Source: Bolinopsis microptera
Lineage: Eukaryota > Ctenophora > Tentaculata > Lobata > Bolinopsidae
DNA: 64,000 nucleotides
Assembly: GCF_026151205.1 (NCBI RefSeq)
Contig: NC_087075.1
Span: 5,386,858 to 5,450,857, forward strand
Direction of reading: 5' to 3'
Shown here: positions 1 through 11,553 of the stretch, in pieces
Numbering within the stretch: position 1 is the first letter of the stretch
Layout of the letters: each line of letters begins with the position of its first letter
Position numbers and translations under genes: made by a program
Notes under the pieces: generated by a model
Seen by the model: only the letters and a program-made list of their open reading frames with translations
What the model was told of the DNA's origin: nothing
Databases searched by the model: none

Positions 1-562
1 CTCTACTAACCTAGTATAAGCATCTAGTAGCCTACTATGAGCTTTCATAAGCTTGTTACGACCCTAGTAAGCGTAAATGAACATGTTAGGATGTCCAATT
101 TAGGTGTTAAATGGTGTTAAAGATGAAATTTCGAAGACAAAATTCATGGCATTAAATGGAGAAAATGGAGAATTACTCATGGGTTTTTCCATTTTCTCCA
201 TAGAAAAAGTCTCCATTTTATGCCATTGCCGCCTCCCCCTTCTCAGATTCTCATATCCATCAGTATCGTAAAGTAGTAGTAAATATTCTCATTTATAATT
301 CTAAAAATGATTTTACTTAGGCCATAGTTGTCGTCAGAATATTAGGAGGTTGCTTGAAATTCTATAAAATGTATATTGTAAATAATAATTAGTTTACTAC
401 TGTTAAAGTCTTGTTGAATCATTATATTATAGGGTTACTCATAGGAGACGATAGCTATATATTTAGTATATAATTTATGTGCAAAAGCTAAAAATGATTT
501 GGTGAAAAACAATAATTTGTCTAAAATATTTGTCGTTGTTCGACATTAAAGTACAAATTCTT
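1..562. other. First intron of gene 1 and MITE remnant; no gene seen
   Basis: Positions 255-560 align by eye with the intron next to the signal-peptide exons of gene 2 (27480-27790) and gene 3 (36000-36320); shared blocks include AGAATATTAGGA and GCTTGAAATTCTAT. This is therefore the first intron of gene 1, whose later exons lie beyond the left edge. I see no exon in it. Confidence 0.6.
140..235. repeat. MITE-like remnant with ATGGCATTAAATGGAGAA-type ends
   Basis: A short fold-back sequence runs from ATGGCATTAAATGGAG to CTCCATTTTATGCCATTG. It resembles the terminal modules of the 4.8-kb transposon at 17443-22241 and is probably a non-autonomous relative or a solo remnant. Confidence 0.5.
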
Positions 563-564
563 AC

Positions 565-625
565 CTTCGTTCGTATCAGCACTTGCAGTCCCAAATAGGA
601 AGAGAAACGAAAACAATTTCAACAT
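565..625 (-). CDS. Gene 1, signal-peptide exon (5' end of a secreted protein gene)
   Basis: The 61-nt first coding exon encodes MLKLFSFLFLFGTASADTNE and ends one base into a codon at a GTAAG donor. The hydrophobic core followed by TASA is a classic cleavable signal peptide. The exon is almost identical to those of gene 2 (27796-27856) and gene 3 (36327-36387), so this is a third member of the same secreted family. The rest of the gene lies off the left edge, so its domains are unknown; by analogy with genes 2 and 3 it may carry the shared unrecognised domain. Its upstream sequence is cut at 770 by the giant palindromic transposon, which starts about 145 bp from the ATG. Confidence 0.8.
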
Positions 626-764
626 TCCTAATTTTAGAAGATTGGTGATTAACTGAGACAGATTAGAGGGACACACAGTACAGGGAGGTTTAAGCGATTA
701 ATTTAATCATTATCAAATACAAATTCTAAACAAGGGATAGTTAAAACGAACATGCTAAATCACT

Positions 765-770
765 CTACAC
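765..770. repeat. Target-site duplication CTACAC, left copy
   Basis: CTACAC directly precedes the TATGGTGGCC terminus and recurs at 16580-16585 directly after the other terminus. Removing the element and one copy restores the host reading AATCACTCTACACTCGAA. Uninterrupted paralogues at about 25225-25240 and 36490-36500 have this with CTATAC. Confidence 0.9.
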
Positions 771-811
771 TATGGTGGCCGAGGTGGGTCATTGTAAATT
801 ATTTCAAAATA

Positions 812-1018
812 AATTTAGAAAACCAAAAAAAACCAAAAAATAACCAAACTTTTAAAAAATAAACCAAAAATAAATTAAAAAAAAACAAAAAAAAAACTAA
901 ACTAAAAAAAACTTTAAAAAAACCAAAAAAAAAACAATTTAAAACAATAAAAAGCCAAAACAAAAAAAAAACAAAAAAAAATTTAAAAAAAACCAAAAAA
1001 AATTCAAAACAAAAATGA
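812..1018. repeat. A-rich subterminal tract, left arm
   Basis: About 200 bp of AAAC/AAAACC-type low-complexity sequence lies just inside the terminus. It is mirrored by a T-rich tract at 16337-16540. Reading frames through it are phenylalanine-rich and meaningless. Confidence 0.85.
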
Positions 1019-1439
1019 AATCGCTCCATATGGCCGAAATGTGCCATCAGCAGTCCTCACTGCGCGCCACAAAGAACGTACGTTGCGCGCGCGCGCAGAT
1101 GTCTACAATTGTACCAAATGGCGATCGCGCTAACGCGTGCTTATTGTTCCCTCACGTGTAGTCTGATCCAGTTATTATTATCCACCTATTATTGTACTTC
1201 AGGTGAAATATATATGGCATACCGATAAACTCCTGTATTTGACGTGTGATTTAAGCGTGCTTGAAAACGACTGCAGACATTAGGTTATTGAGATTGAGTT
1301 CAGCATCTTGCCCGGCCCCATTGGCCGGACAAATCTCTATATAAATTTGTGTTCAAAGTTGGGAGATTACTTGGGCTTTTTATATTTTGTAGGATGATGT
1401 TAGCAGTGAAACAAAAATGTCATCAAAGTCAATAATTTA

Positions 1440-2060
1440 ATAATCAGACCCATATATAAAACAACCAAGTATATGTTATAATTTAACAAAACATTGTAGT
1501 AGGATGATGTTAGCAGTGAAACAAACATTTTATCATAATAACTTACTTCGTATTCTAATCCTTAGAAAAGAATTGTACCAACTTTATAATTTACGGAGTT
1601 TAACATTTAAACTTTTAAGTTAACTTGAAATCCTTATAACATGATTTTATGGGTAATGGCTGGCTGTACCGAAGAAAAAACAGTACAAAAACCAACAGAA
1701 GAATCAAACCCACATATAAAACAACCAAGTAAATGTTATAATTTAACAAAACATTGTAGTTCTGCTAAAAAGAATTCAATGTTAAAATTTAATGTTAAAA
1801 ATTGAATGTTAAAAATCTAAAAATCAATTTCATGCGTTTAATCGAGGTTTAAATGTGTTTAACCAACCAAGTAAATGTTAAAACAACCAGGTAAATGTTA
1901 TAATTTAACAAAACATTGTAGTTCTGCTAAAAAGAATTCAATGTTTTAATGTTAAAATTTAATGTTAAAAATTGAATGTTAAAAATCTAAAAATCAATTT
2001 CATGCGTTTAATCGAGGTTTAAATGTGTTTAACCAACCAAGTAAATGTTAGTACAAAAAC
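1440..2060. repeat. Degenerate repeats near the transposase 3' end, left arm
   Basis: Blocks containing AAACAACCAAGTAAATG and AATTTAACAAAACATTG recur, together with repeated AATGTTAAAA units. The mirror copy at about 15300-15925 differs slightly in unit number. Confidence 0.7.
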
Positions 2061-2138
2061 CAACAGAAGCTTTTTTACGATATTTATAACTAAACGTTCT
2101 TTATTAATAAAATCTCGGCCTCAACGAGACGGAAATTA

Positions 2139-5100
2139 TCAAAATCTGGTATCTCGATAGACCGCTTCCCTTATTCGTGTGTATTCCGCTTTAACCCCAC
2201 TTACCTGAAGTTCCTGAAACGGGTAAATATTTTAGCAAAAACGTTGCCTAACTATTACATGTTCATAGCCAGTCATTATTACGTGTTCATAGCCAGTCAT
2301 CGGAGTAAGATATATATATATTCCAGTTGCTTTTAGAACAATTTTATCTCAGATAACGATGTTTAATAAAATGATGCAAAGACTTGTTTCGAAGATCTAA
2401 TCAACACCGACTTTTAATGTGTAGGAGTACAGCTACAAAATATATATATATACGACAAACGATAACAATTAATATGAGAGGGGAAGTAGGATGCATTTGA
2501 AGACACTTACTGCTATCCGAGGGAGAGCAGCAACGAGGTATTCAGACGCCAACTCCGAATTAATTTTAATACCAGTAAAAACGTTGGACAAAATATCAGC
2601 GTCAGTGAAACTCTCTATATCCTTGTCAGAAAGCATGATTCCACACTCCTGAATGATAAATAATACCTGATAATTAATAAGAGAGGGGAAAATAAATAAA
2701 AATTGGGCCCAGATAATGGGTTTTCTGTCTGCTAATTTGTATAGCTATGATTGGGTTGTTTTTGTTTGCTAATTTATCTGATTGCGTTAGCCAACACTGT
2801 TGACGGTTTTTAGTAAAGAATAATTCATTGGATCTAATCAAACTAACCTCTCCGCCGTACTCTTCTGGGCACGAATACACATGCTCAGGGATTGTTCCTG
2901 ATGGAAGTTCCACGTTGCGCTGCTTTCTTCCCCTGAACAGATTTATTAGATTATTAGATATGCACTTAAAGAGGCCTCATGTAGCCTCCAGGCTCGAAAA
3001 ACCCCGAAAAACCCCGACACACCCCGAAAAACCCCGACAAACCCCGACACACCCCGACATATCCCGACAAACCCCGACAGACCCCGACAAACCCCGACGT
3101 GTCGAGATATGTCAGGGTATGTCGGATTATGTCAGTTTGCCCCAATAATTATTCAAACCCCGACACACGCCGAAATATCCCGACAAACCCCGACATATCC
3201 CGACAAACTTCGACAAACCCCGACAAACCCCGACACACCCCGACAAACCCCGACAAACCCCGACGTGTCGAGATATGTCGTATCATGTCGGGCCAACCGG
3301 CTACACGAGGCCTTTAAAGACATCCTATATGTTGTTTCTATTCTTGAATGTTTTCAGTAATTTCGTATTGCAGTTTACTATAAATTTATAATCCTACCTC
3401 ATATTGTTATGGTTCTCCCTGAATTCGTCGAGATAACGTTCGACAACAGGTATGAACACACCAGCAATTAAATCCCTGTCATACTCGCAACTTGAATCAT
3501 ACAGACCGTCTTGATCAATCTCTCTAAGTACGTGACGAAAACCATCACAAACCTTTTCGCGGACCTGTCAGCATTTTTTACTTGGAAAATGGGGACAAAC
3601 TATGGTATAAGTAAGGAAACGGACTTTGCTTTGCCTATGTTTGTTTCTTGTCGACAAATAATTGTTTTGAAAACGGTTGTGACCTAAGAAGTGAGCAAGA
3701 TCTAACCAGATTTAGCAAACATTTCACTCCAACTATTGCCTACCTGCCTCCACAATCGTTCTATTTTGTTGGCAGTAGAAGGACCAAGTATCGTTGTAAT
3801 CTCCTTGTCAACATTTTTCAGTTGCAATAGAGTTTTCTGAAAAAAAAGAGTGAAAACAAGCAGAATCCTGCGGTCTAACACCATAGCTTTAAGGTACGTA
3901 TTGAAATTTAATATGGAAACAGCATTTGTAGCAGACATGGCACAGGGACAGTAGGCAGTAGAATATATAAAAAACGCCTTGGAAAATTAACTCACGTGTA
4001 CAGCTGCAGCATGGACGGTCTCAGTTCCTTTGTCAAATCGAAGCATTTGCGGTAAAACTCTAGATTCCAGCAGATGGTCAAACAAAATACGTCCAATAAC
4101 TTCACTGTCTCTATTAGACCGCCCAATGTACAAGAAGATGATTTTCCTACTGTAAGTATCAAGGGCCCTGTGAAAAATTAAAAAGAATTAATAACGCTAG
4201 CATATCGCCCGACCTAAGAACCAACTTTATAAATATAATGAAATCTTATCATGATGATCAGCAATGTTTAAATTATGAATTACTTTAATTTTAAGCATCC
4301 CTCCCCATCACCTCTTAATAAAATACACTGCTAAAAATACATTGTTTAACTGTTTCATACTCAACAGCTATAAATTCACCCTTCTCCCAAAAGTCTTCCT
4401 CCGAGCTTTTCTCCCTGTTACATGATAGATAAGATTTGTTTGATTTGTTCAAGCTCCCCGTCAAGATTGAAGGGCCTTAATTTTGCTCACATCATTTCTA
4501 CAGTCTAAAACTTATATCATAGTTTGGTTATATTCTGTGTTTAAGCCCCTTGCCAAAATTAAAAGATCGGTACCACGCTATAGTCTATACACTCTACAGG
4601 GGCAGAACACCAAATAGGTGCTACAGTATAGTGATATAACTGATTGGCTGATAAGGGGGAAATCTTATCCAATGCTGTGCTCCCATACTGTCACATGATG
4701 CACTCAATCTCATCACGTAGTGTGTGCGCTCATGTCACGTGACAATATTCAGTCAGGTGCACCGTGCACACACTCAATCATGGTTATACAACATACACAT
4801 GATATGCGCCCAGAAATGCCCAGCAGGGTTATCTTTCTAGCTGATGTTGACAGTGGGATTACCCGTTTAATCCCGCCCCTTATGAGCCATCCCGCCCCTT
4901 TCAAAACATCATGAAGGAATTTATAAGTTGTGGGATGGTATAAAAACAATTAGAGCTCAGCAATGGCATGTTTTCACACAAACAAGAAATGTAACATACC
5001 CATATATTTTGAGGTCGAATTGGCAGTTGGCATCCCCACTTAACTTGTCATGGCCATCCAGACTCCATAAGTAGTTTGGCCCCTTGCTGAAGAAGGTCTT

Positions 5101-6244
5101 CTTAGGCCTCTTATTCTTGAACTTTGGAGTGCGCATAACAACACCTTGTGGATCAACTAACCTTAGTGTATTCATAACATCATCTCTCGATACGAAGAGG
5201 CCTTGAGACCTGCAACAAGGAACAGTGAATATACTGAATATTGATAAATAAGGTGTATATATACACATATATGCATTATACCGTTCCTTAACATCGTGAT
5301 GCCATTGTTTTAATACTACTTCAAGGCGCCTCAATTATTATAAAAATGTTTACTCCTTTTTTCATTGACGTGTTTAAATATTTTAACTTGTTACATTAAC
5401 ACTACAAATTTGCCCTTTTTAGTGTACCTTAGTTTTTCAGTCACATCCCGGTATCCTAATTGGCCCGAACTTTCGTTAACAACATTCTGTACCGCCGTCA
5501 GCAAAGTATGATCATCAACATCATTGTGTCGTTTAATGTTCCAGTGATTCAGCATTCTGCAAAGCACTTATTAGTGAAACTTTTAGTTTTACTGAAAATG
5601 TTTTGTTTTACTCAATCAATCCATGTGTATTGTGTACACATATGCACAACAGATTTTTGTTTTTAATATGTGGTCATTTGGTAAAGTATAAGTTTCGGTG
5701 TTAATCTTTAGTTCAAATACCAGTGAGGTAGATCGTAGAGGGCTGAGGGAGTGGAAGGTTTTTCGTCAGAAATATGAAAATTCAAAACCCATTCGATATG
5801 TTCATAGTAACTTGACTAGACTTAAACGCACTTGTGTGCTCATGAGTGTAATGAAGGAGGGTCCAATAAGGGTTAAATACACGGCGCAATTCTGCAACGT
5901 TTTACGTTGACATAGCAAAACTGAACTGCACATTGAATGAGGGTCCAATAGGGGCGCGAGCAATTTTGCTATGTAAATATAACAAAATTGCGCCCCGCAT
6001 TAGACCCTCGTTCATTGCATCTATGAGCACACATGCAGTAATGAACAGTAAACACGATTTCCATTAATTTACAATGTTCATTGTCTGCATTATACCTTTT
6101 TACAGTGCGTTCTGAATAAGCCCTGTAGTTGGGGAACTTCTTTGGCAGGAGTGAAGTAATCTCGCTGCAAGTATAGTTGGATGCTCTTGAAGCCTCCAAA
6201 AAGTGTCTCAGATCTTCGTCTCCCATCCATGCTGGACCATCCAT
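2139..6244 (-). CDS. DDE integrase-core (rve/IS3-like) transposase, left copy, nine exons, apparently intact
   Basis: Nine exons join in consistent phase into about 405-411 codons: 6096-6244, 5428-5556, 5000-5209, 3996-4167, 3744-3836, 3398-3564, 2848-2932, 2511-2666 (or starting at 2648) and 2139-2213. Exon 2 ends in a QLGYRDVTEKLR helix motif and exon 3 has the family signature VDPQGVVMR. The catalytic acidic residues are placed at WSLDGHDK (exon 3), RFDKGTET (exon 4) and NKIERLW (exon 5), spaced about 63 and 37 residues apart. A conserved C-terminal PEEYGG segment follows. The protein should cut and join the element's ends in the nucleus. Unlike the right copy, exon 6 keeps its donor (ATGAG|GTAGG). 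Exon 9 here reads CAGGTAAGT where the right arm has CAGTTAAGT, which creates a possible extra splice donor. Confidence 0.82.
2998..3288. repeat. 10-bp CCCCGACAAA minisatellite, left arm
   Basis: Two blocks of CCCCGACAAA/CCCCGACACA repeats lie in the intron between transposase exons 6 and 7, each closed by the motif GTGTCGAGATATGTC. The small proline-rich frames through it are repeat translation, not genes. The right-arm copy differs by single bases and in a few units. Confidence 0.88.
5834..6032. repeat. Small fold-back MITE in transposase intron 1, left arm
   Basis: The ends GTGTGCTCATRGATG and its complement bracket two inverted blocks containing GGACCCTC and GGGCGCAATTT. The element is mirrored at 11355-11553, so it was already present before the arms became a palindrome, or was copied with them. 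Confidence 0.65.
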
Positions 6245-6782
6245 GACATATACCTATATTTTATGTTCTCATGTTGTGAAATTATTCATGGGACAAAGCA
6301 ATATCACAAATTACTTTGCAATAATGTCCTAGTTGCACACAATATTTTGATGATATTCAACTTCATTATTTGTTATTTGGTAATGCAGAAGGTATTTTAA
6401 CAGTATTAATACCCTACTATATAATGAAGATCATCAAAAGGCACTGAAAGAAAAATTTTTATATTTTTGAAAGAAAAATTTTTATTTACCACAAAACAAT
6501 CAAAACATAATGTTATACGAAACGAAAACGAAACGAAACACTGTATTTACTACCCCGCTACTATGCGACAAAGATATTGTATAAAGATAACTAAATAATT
6601 TATACAATATGGTGCCCATGTCTGAGCGGCTCTCCTCAAATAACTTTCTCTCCTCCTCGGAGCAGAAAGTTAAAAACAAAACACAGGTCTCATAAATCAA
6701 AAAATACTAAATAATGTTAAAGAGATAATATCAGATTAACTGTCGCAGAAAAATGGTTAAAGTATACATATTACATAATTGA

Positions 6783-7022
6783 TTTTATTGACACACCGAT
6801 AAAAACCAGAAAAACAAGAAGTGGATACTCGGAAAACAAAAAATAACACAAAAAAGACTAGAAGCCACAAAAAATAGCTTAACCAGGCTATAGCTGATCA
6901 TACAAATAGTTCTTTAACTTACCCTTAAAAGAGACAATATTCTCGATGTTACGGACATTAAGAGGGAGAGAATTCCATGATTCAGGTGCATAGTTGCTGA
7001 ACCGCCTGCTAGTTGCCTTCAA
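6783..7022 (-). pseudogene. LINE 3' terminal fragment carried in the left arm
   Basis: Read on the minus strand, this encodes a short tail including FSNYAPESWNSLPLNVR and FKGKLKNYLYDQL before a stop, followed by an AATAAA. That is the usual C-terminus of CR1/L2/Jockey-like reverse transcriptases (AP..WN.LP..IR). Only the last 45 or so codons and the 3' UTR are present. The mirror copy is at 10365-10604. Confidence 0.7.
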
Positions 7023-7026
7023 TTTA

Positions 7027-8687
7027 GAGAACTATATTCATAAATAAAATCAAATTTCAATTTCAACCACATATACAGTACGCCGCGCACACAGCCACTA
7101 TTTTGGTGGGCGTTCTTATAGTTCTACTGTTCCATATCTTCCAAAGATGGATACTAGGCTCAGGTTACTTGGCTCAGATCTCGTGTCTTCTGATGCTTTG
7201 AGAGGGCCTGACATGGTTCAGATCTCGAGCCTTGGGTCGGATCTCGATGTTTGAGGATCGTATCCTTTTCGGCACGCTTTGTAAACACATAAGCTTGTTA
7301 GATCAGATCTTGCGAAAGGCACCTGAGACCTTGTCATCTATTAGTACGCTTGTTATACAGATCGGATCAATACATAAGAAAGAGAGATGGTGGTCGCAGA
7401 ATCTAATTATGATTGTCTTCAGCAAGTACATCCGCTGACAAAGAGGAGCTGAACTACTTCTGGAGTCTGGACACAGACGGTGTCCTCAACACCCGGAGAA
7501 AGGATCGAGATACCCTACTACCTCTACCTGGAGATGCCAGAGGTACAGAATCAAGAAATGTCCTGCTCATGTAATCCTTGACCATGGAGATCAGTCCTTG
7601 GCCAGCGGTGCCAAACCTCATTCCCACGACCCTGACAACTTAAAGTTAAACTAGAGCGGTATTTGGAAACCTGTTTATCTTTTAGTTATTTCTAACTGAC
7701 GATTGGGTTCAGTTGTCGTTTCAAAGTTAATTAGGTAAACTGATTGGGTTTTTAATTATTTTCCCAAGCTACCCTGTCTAGGAAAAGTCCAAATTGGGTT
7801 CAGTTGTCCGGTAGCCTTTGAGGAGCTATAAAATAATGACATAATACATCTTACAATATCATACATTTAAAACACCATGAGGAGAAGTTAAACATAACTT
7901 TCGAGATACAAATCGAAAAGTTCAAACATCCAGACAAGATATTACTTACTATTAAGTATATGTGCTCCCAAAAAGTCTTAACGGCCATCTAACACCATGC
8001 TAGTAGCCAGCTGTTACAGTAATAGCCCAGCCCTCTTACACCCCTCTAATAGCCATAACACCACCAGTAGTTATCAGGTATAATCCACGATTCTGCCTTC
8101 ACAGATTATCAACCAGTGTCCAAAATTATTTAATAAAGGATATTAACATCACACCATTTATCCCCAATCGACAAAGATCATATTCCAAATGTCTTCAAAA
8201 ACTACAGACCAGTGTCAAACCTTGAGAAAATTGATTGAAAGAAAAGGCTACAGGAGCAATGAGCATGTAATGATAATCTCAATTTTCCAGACTCTACTTC
8301 TGGACAATATGCTTACAAAAGAGATCATAAATGGGTACTCCACATCAAAGAGAATACATGAAAACATAATTAGTAATCAAATTACACATCAAAAAGATAA
8401 CTAAATAGGGTGAAAAGGAGTTTCGAAATGCAACAATAATACTAAAAAACAACCTAGGTATTTTTGTGAAAATATGACAGTATCTGCTTTAGCGCTCGAT
8501 TTTCATACCACGGTGTAAATTTTCGAAAATATGCGCGGCGCGCCTAAAATTTTGGTTCTATTAAAAATAAATTTTTTGGTCAAAATTATATTTAATATAT
8601 TGAAATTAGTTGTTATTACAGATATATGTTAAAATATTTCCAAAATATAGAATATAAGTACCCAAAATAAAATGCGCGCAAAAAAGT
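7027..8687. other. Inner part of the left arm, no gene recognised
   Basis: This AT-rich stretch lies between the LINE fragment and the palindrome centre. It holds a few short open frames that are mirrored exactly in the right arm; none resembles a known protein. It includes GCGCGGCGCGCC at about 8534 and must contain the transposase promoter or 5' exon, which I cannot locate. Confidence 0.6.
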
Positions 8688-8699
8688 CAAAATTTTAAC
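8688..8699. other. Centre of the giant palindrome (12-bp non-palindromic spacer)
   Basis: The left arm ends GCGCGCAAAAAAGT at 8687 and the right arm begins ACTTTTTTGCGCGC at 8700. The spacer is CAAAATTTTAAC, itself nearly symmetric. With so little spacer the DNA could extrude as a perfect hairpin. Confidence 0.9.
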
Positions 8700-10360
8700 A
8701 CTTTTTTGCGCGCATTTTATTTTGGGTACTTATATTCTATATTTTGGAAATATTTTAACATATATCTGTAATAACAACTAATTTCAATATATTAAATATA
8801 ATTTTGACCAAAAAATTTATTTTTAATAGAACCAAAATTTTAGGCGCGCCGCGCATATTTTCGAAAATTTACACCGTGGTATGAAAATCGAGCGCTAAAG
8901 CAGATACTGTCATATTTTCACAAAAATACCTAGGTTGTTTTTTAGTATTATTGTTGCATTTCGAAACTCCTTTTCACCCTATTTAGTTATCTTTTTGATG
9001 TGTAATTTGATTACTAATTATGTTTTCATGTATTCTCTTTGATGTGGAGTACCCATTTATGATCTCTTTTGTAAGCATATTGTCCAGAAGTAGAGTCTGG
9101 AAAATTGAGATTATCATTACATGCTCATTGCTCCTGTAGCCTTTTCTTTCAATCAATTTTCTCAAGGTTTGACACTGGTCTGTAGTTTTTGAAGACATTT
9201 GGAATATGATCTTTGTCGATTGGGGATAAATGGTGTGATGTTAATATCCTTTATTAAATAATTTTGGACACTGGTTGATAATCTGTGAAGGCAGAATCGT
9301 GGATTATACCTGATAACTACTGGTGGTGTTATGGCTATTAGAGGGGTGTAAGAGGGCTGGGCTATTACTGTAACAGCTGGCTACTAGCATGGTGTTAGAT
9401 GGCCGTTAAGACTTTTTGGGAGCACATATACTTAATAGTAAGTAATATCTTGTCTGGATGTTTGAACTTTTCGATTTGTATCTCGAAAGTTATGTTTAAC
9501 TTCTCCTCATGGTGTTTTAAATGTATGATATTGTAAGATGTATTATGTCATTATTTTATAGCTCCTCAAAGGCTACCGGACAACTGAACCCAATTTGGAC
9601 TTTTCCTAGACAGGGTAGCTTGGGAAAATAATTAAAAACCCAATCAGTTTACCTAATTAACTTTGAAACGACAACTGAACCCAATCGTCAGTTAGAAATA
9701 ACTAAAAGATAAACAGGTTTCCAAATACCGCTCTAGTTTAACTTTAAGTTGTCAGGGTCGTGGGAATGAGGTTTGGCACCGCTGGCCAAGGACTGATCTC
9801 CATGGTCAAGGATTACATGAGCAGGACATTTCTTGATTCTGTACCTCTGGCATCTCCAGGTAGAGGTAGTAGGGTATCTCGATCCTTTCTCCGGGTGTTG
9901 AGGACACCGTCTGTGTCCAGACTCCAGAAGTAGTTCAGCTCCTCTTTGTCAGCGGATGTACTTGCTGAAGACAATCATAATTAGATTCTGCGACCACCAT
10001 CTCTCTTTCTTATGTATTGATCCGATCTGTATAACAAGCGTACTAATAGATGACAAGGTCTCAGGTGCCTTTCGCAAGATCTGATCTAACAAGCTTATGT
10101 GTTTACAAAGCGTGCCGAAAAGGATACGATCCTCAAACATCGAGATCCGACCCAAGGCTCGAGATCTGAACCATGTCAGGCCCTCTCAAAGCATCAGAAG
10201 ACACGAGATCTGAGCCAAGTAACCTGAGCCTAGTATCCATCTTTGGAAGATATGGAACAGTAGAACTATAAGAACGCCCACCAAAATAGTGGCTGTGTGC
10301 GCGGCGTACTGTATATGTGGTTGAAATTGAAATTTGATTTTATTTATGAATATAGTTCTC
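8700..10360. other. Inner part of the right arm, no gene recognised
   Basis: Mirror of 7027-8687. AT-rich, with only short frames that are also present in the other arm. I see no known domain. Confidence 0.6.
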
Positions 10361-10364
10361 TAAA

Positions 10365-10604
10365 TTGAAGGCAACTAGCAGGCGGTTCAGCAACTATGCA
10401 CCTGAATCATGGAATTCTCTCCCTCTTAATGTCCGTAACATCGAGAATATTGTCTCTTTTAAGGGTAAGTTAAAGAACTATTTGTATGATCAGCTATAGC
10501 CTGGTTAAGCTATTTTTTGTGGCTTCTAGTCTTTTTTGTGTTATTTTTTGTTTTCCGAGTATCCACTTCTTGTTTTTCTGGTTTTTATCGGTGTGTCAAT
10601 AAAA
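10365..10604 (+). pseudogene. LINE 3' terminal fragment carried in the right arm
   Basis: Mirror of 6783-7022. It encodes the FSNYAPESWNSLPLNVR tail of a non-LTR reverse transcriptase, stops at about 10500 and has an AATAAA near 10599. Confidence 0.7.
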
Positions 10605-11354
10605 TCAATTATGTAATATGTATACTTTAACCATTTTTCTGCGACAGTTAATCTGATATTATCTCTTTAACATTATTTAGTATTTTTTGATTTATGAGAC
10701 CCGTGTTTTGTTTTTAACTTTCTGCTCCGAGGAGGAGAGAAAGTTATTTGAGGAGAGCCGCTCAGACATGGGCACCATATTGTATAAATTATTTAGTTAT
10801 CTTTATACAATATCTTTGTCGCATAGTAGCGGGGTAGTAAATACAGTGTTTCGTTTCGTTTTCGTTTCGTATAACATTATGTTTTGATTGTTTTGTGGTA
10901 AATAAAAATTTTTCTTTCAAAAATATAAAAATTTTTCTTTCAGTGCCTTTTGATGATCTTCATTATATAGTAGGGTATTAATACTGTTAAAATACCTTCT
11001 GCATTACCAAATAACAAATAATGAAGTTGAATATCATCAAAATATTGTGTGCAACTAGGACATTATTGCAAAGTAATTTGTGATATTGCTTTGTCCCATG
11101 AATAATTTCACAACATGAGAACATAAAATATAGGTATATGTCATGGATGGTCCAGCATGGATGGGAGACGAAGATCTGAGACACTTTTTGGAGGCTTCAA
11201 GAGCATCCAACTATACTTGCAGCGAGATTACTTCACTCCTGCCAAAGAAGTTCCCCAACTACAGGGCTTATTCAGAACGCACTGTAAAAAGGTATAATGC
11301 AGACAATGAACATTGTAAATTAATGGAAATCGTGTTTACTGTTCATTACTGCAT

Positions 11355-11553
11355 GTGTGCTCATAGATGCAATGAACGAGGGTCTAATGCGGGGCGCAAT
11401 TTTGTTATATTTACATAGCAAAATTGCTCGCGCCCCTATTGGACCCTCATTCAATGTGCAGTTCAGTTTTGCTATGTCAACGTAAAACGTTGCAGAATTG
11501 CGCCGTGTATTTAACCCTTATTGGACCCTCCTTCATTACACTCATGAGCACAC
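11355..11553. repeat. Small fold-back MITE in transposase intron 1, right arm
   Basis: Mirror of 5834-6032. It begins GTGTGCTCATAGATG and ends CTCATGAGCACAC, with inverted GAGGGTCTAAT/ATTGGACCCTC blocks inside. Confidence 0.65.

Larger units (their letters stand above)
771..8687. repeat. Left arm of the giant palindrome
   Basis: This arm is the reverse complement of 8700-16579. Coordinate sums of matching features are 17387 near the centre and fall to about 17360 and 17350 toward the outer ends, marking a handful of indels. The largest indel seen is 28 bp, present here and missing from the right arm at exon 6 of the transposase. Confidence 0.92.

Noticed and set aside
799-1047. Phenylalanine-rich frame on the minus strand
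   Set aside because: It is translation of an A-rich low-complexity tract with no domain.
2998-3288. CRISPR-like array
   Set aside because: Units are contiguous 10-bp repeats without unique spacers, and the genome is eukaryotic.
2828-3360. Three overlapping small proteins rich in PDKPR/PTNPD
   Set aside because: They are all reading frames of the CCCCGACAAA minisatellite and overlap one another; the same applies to 13965-14261.
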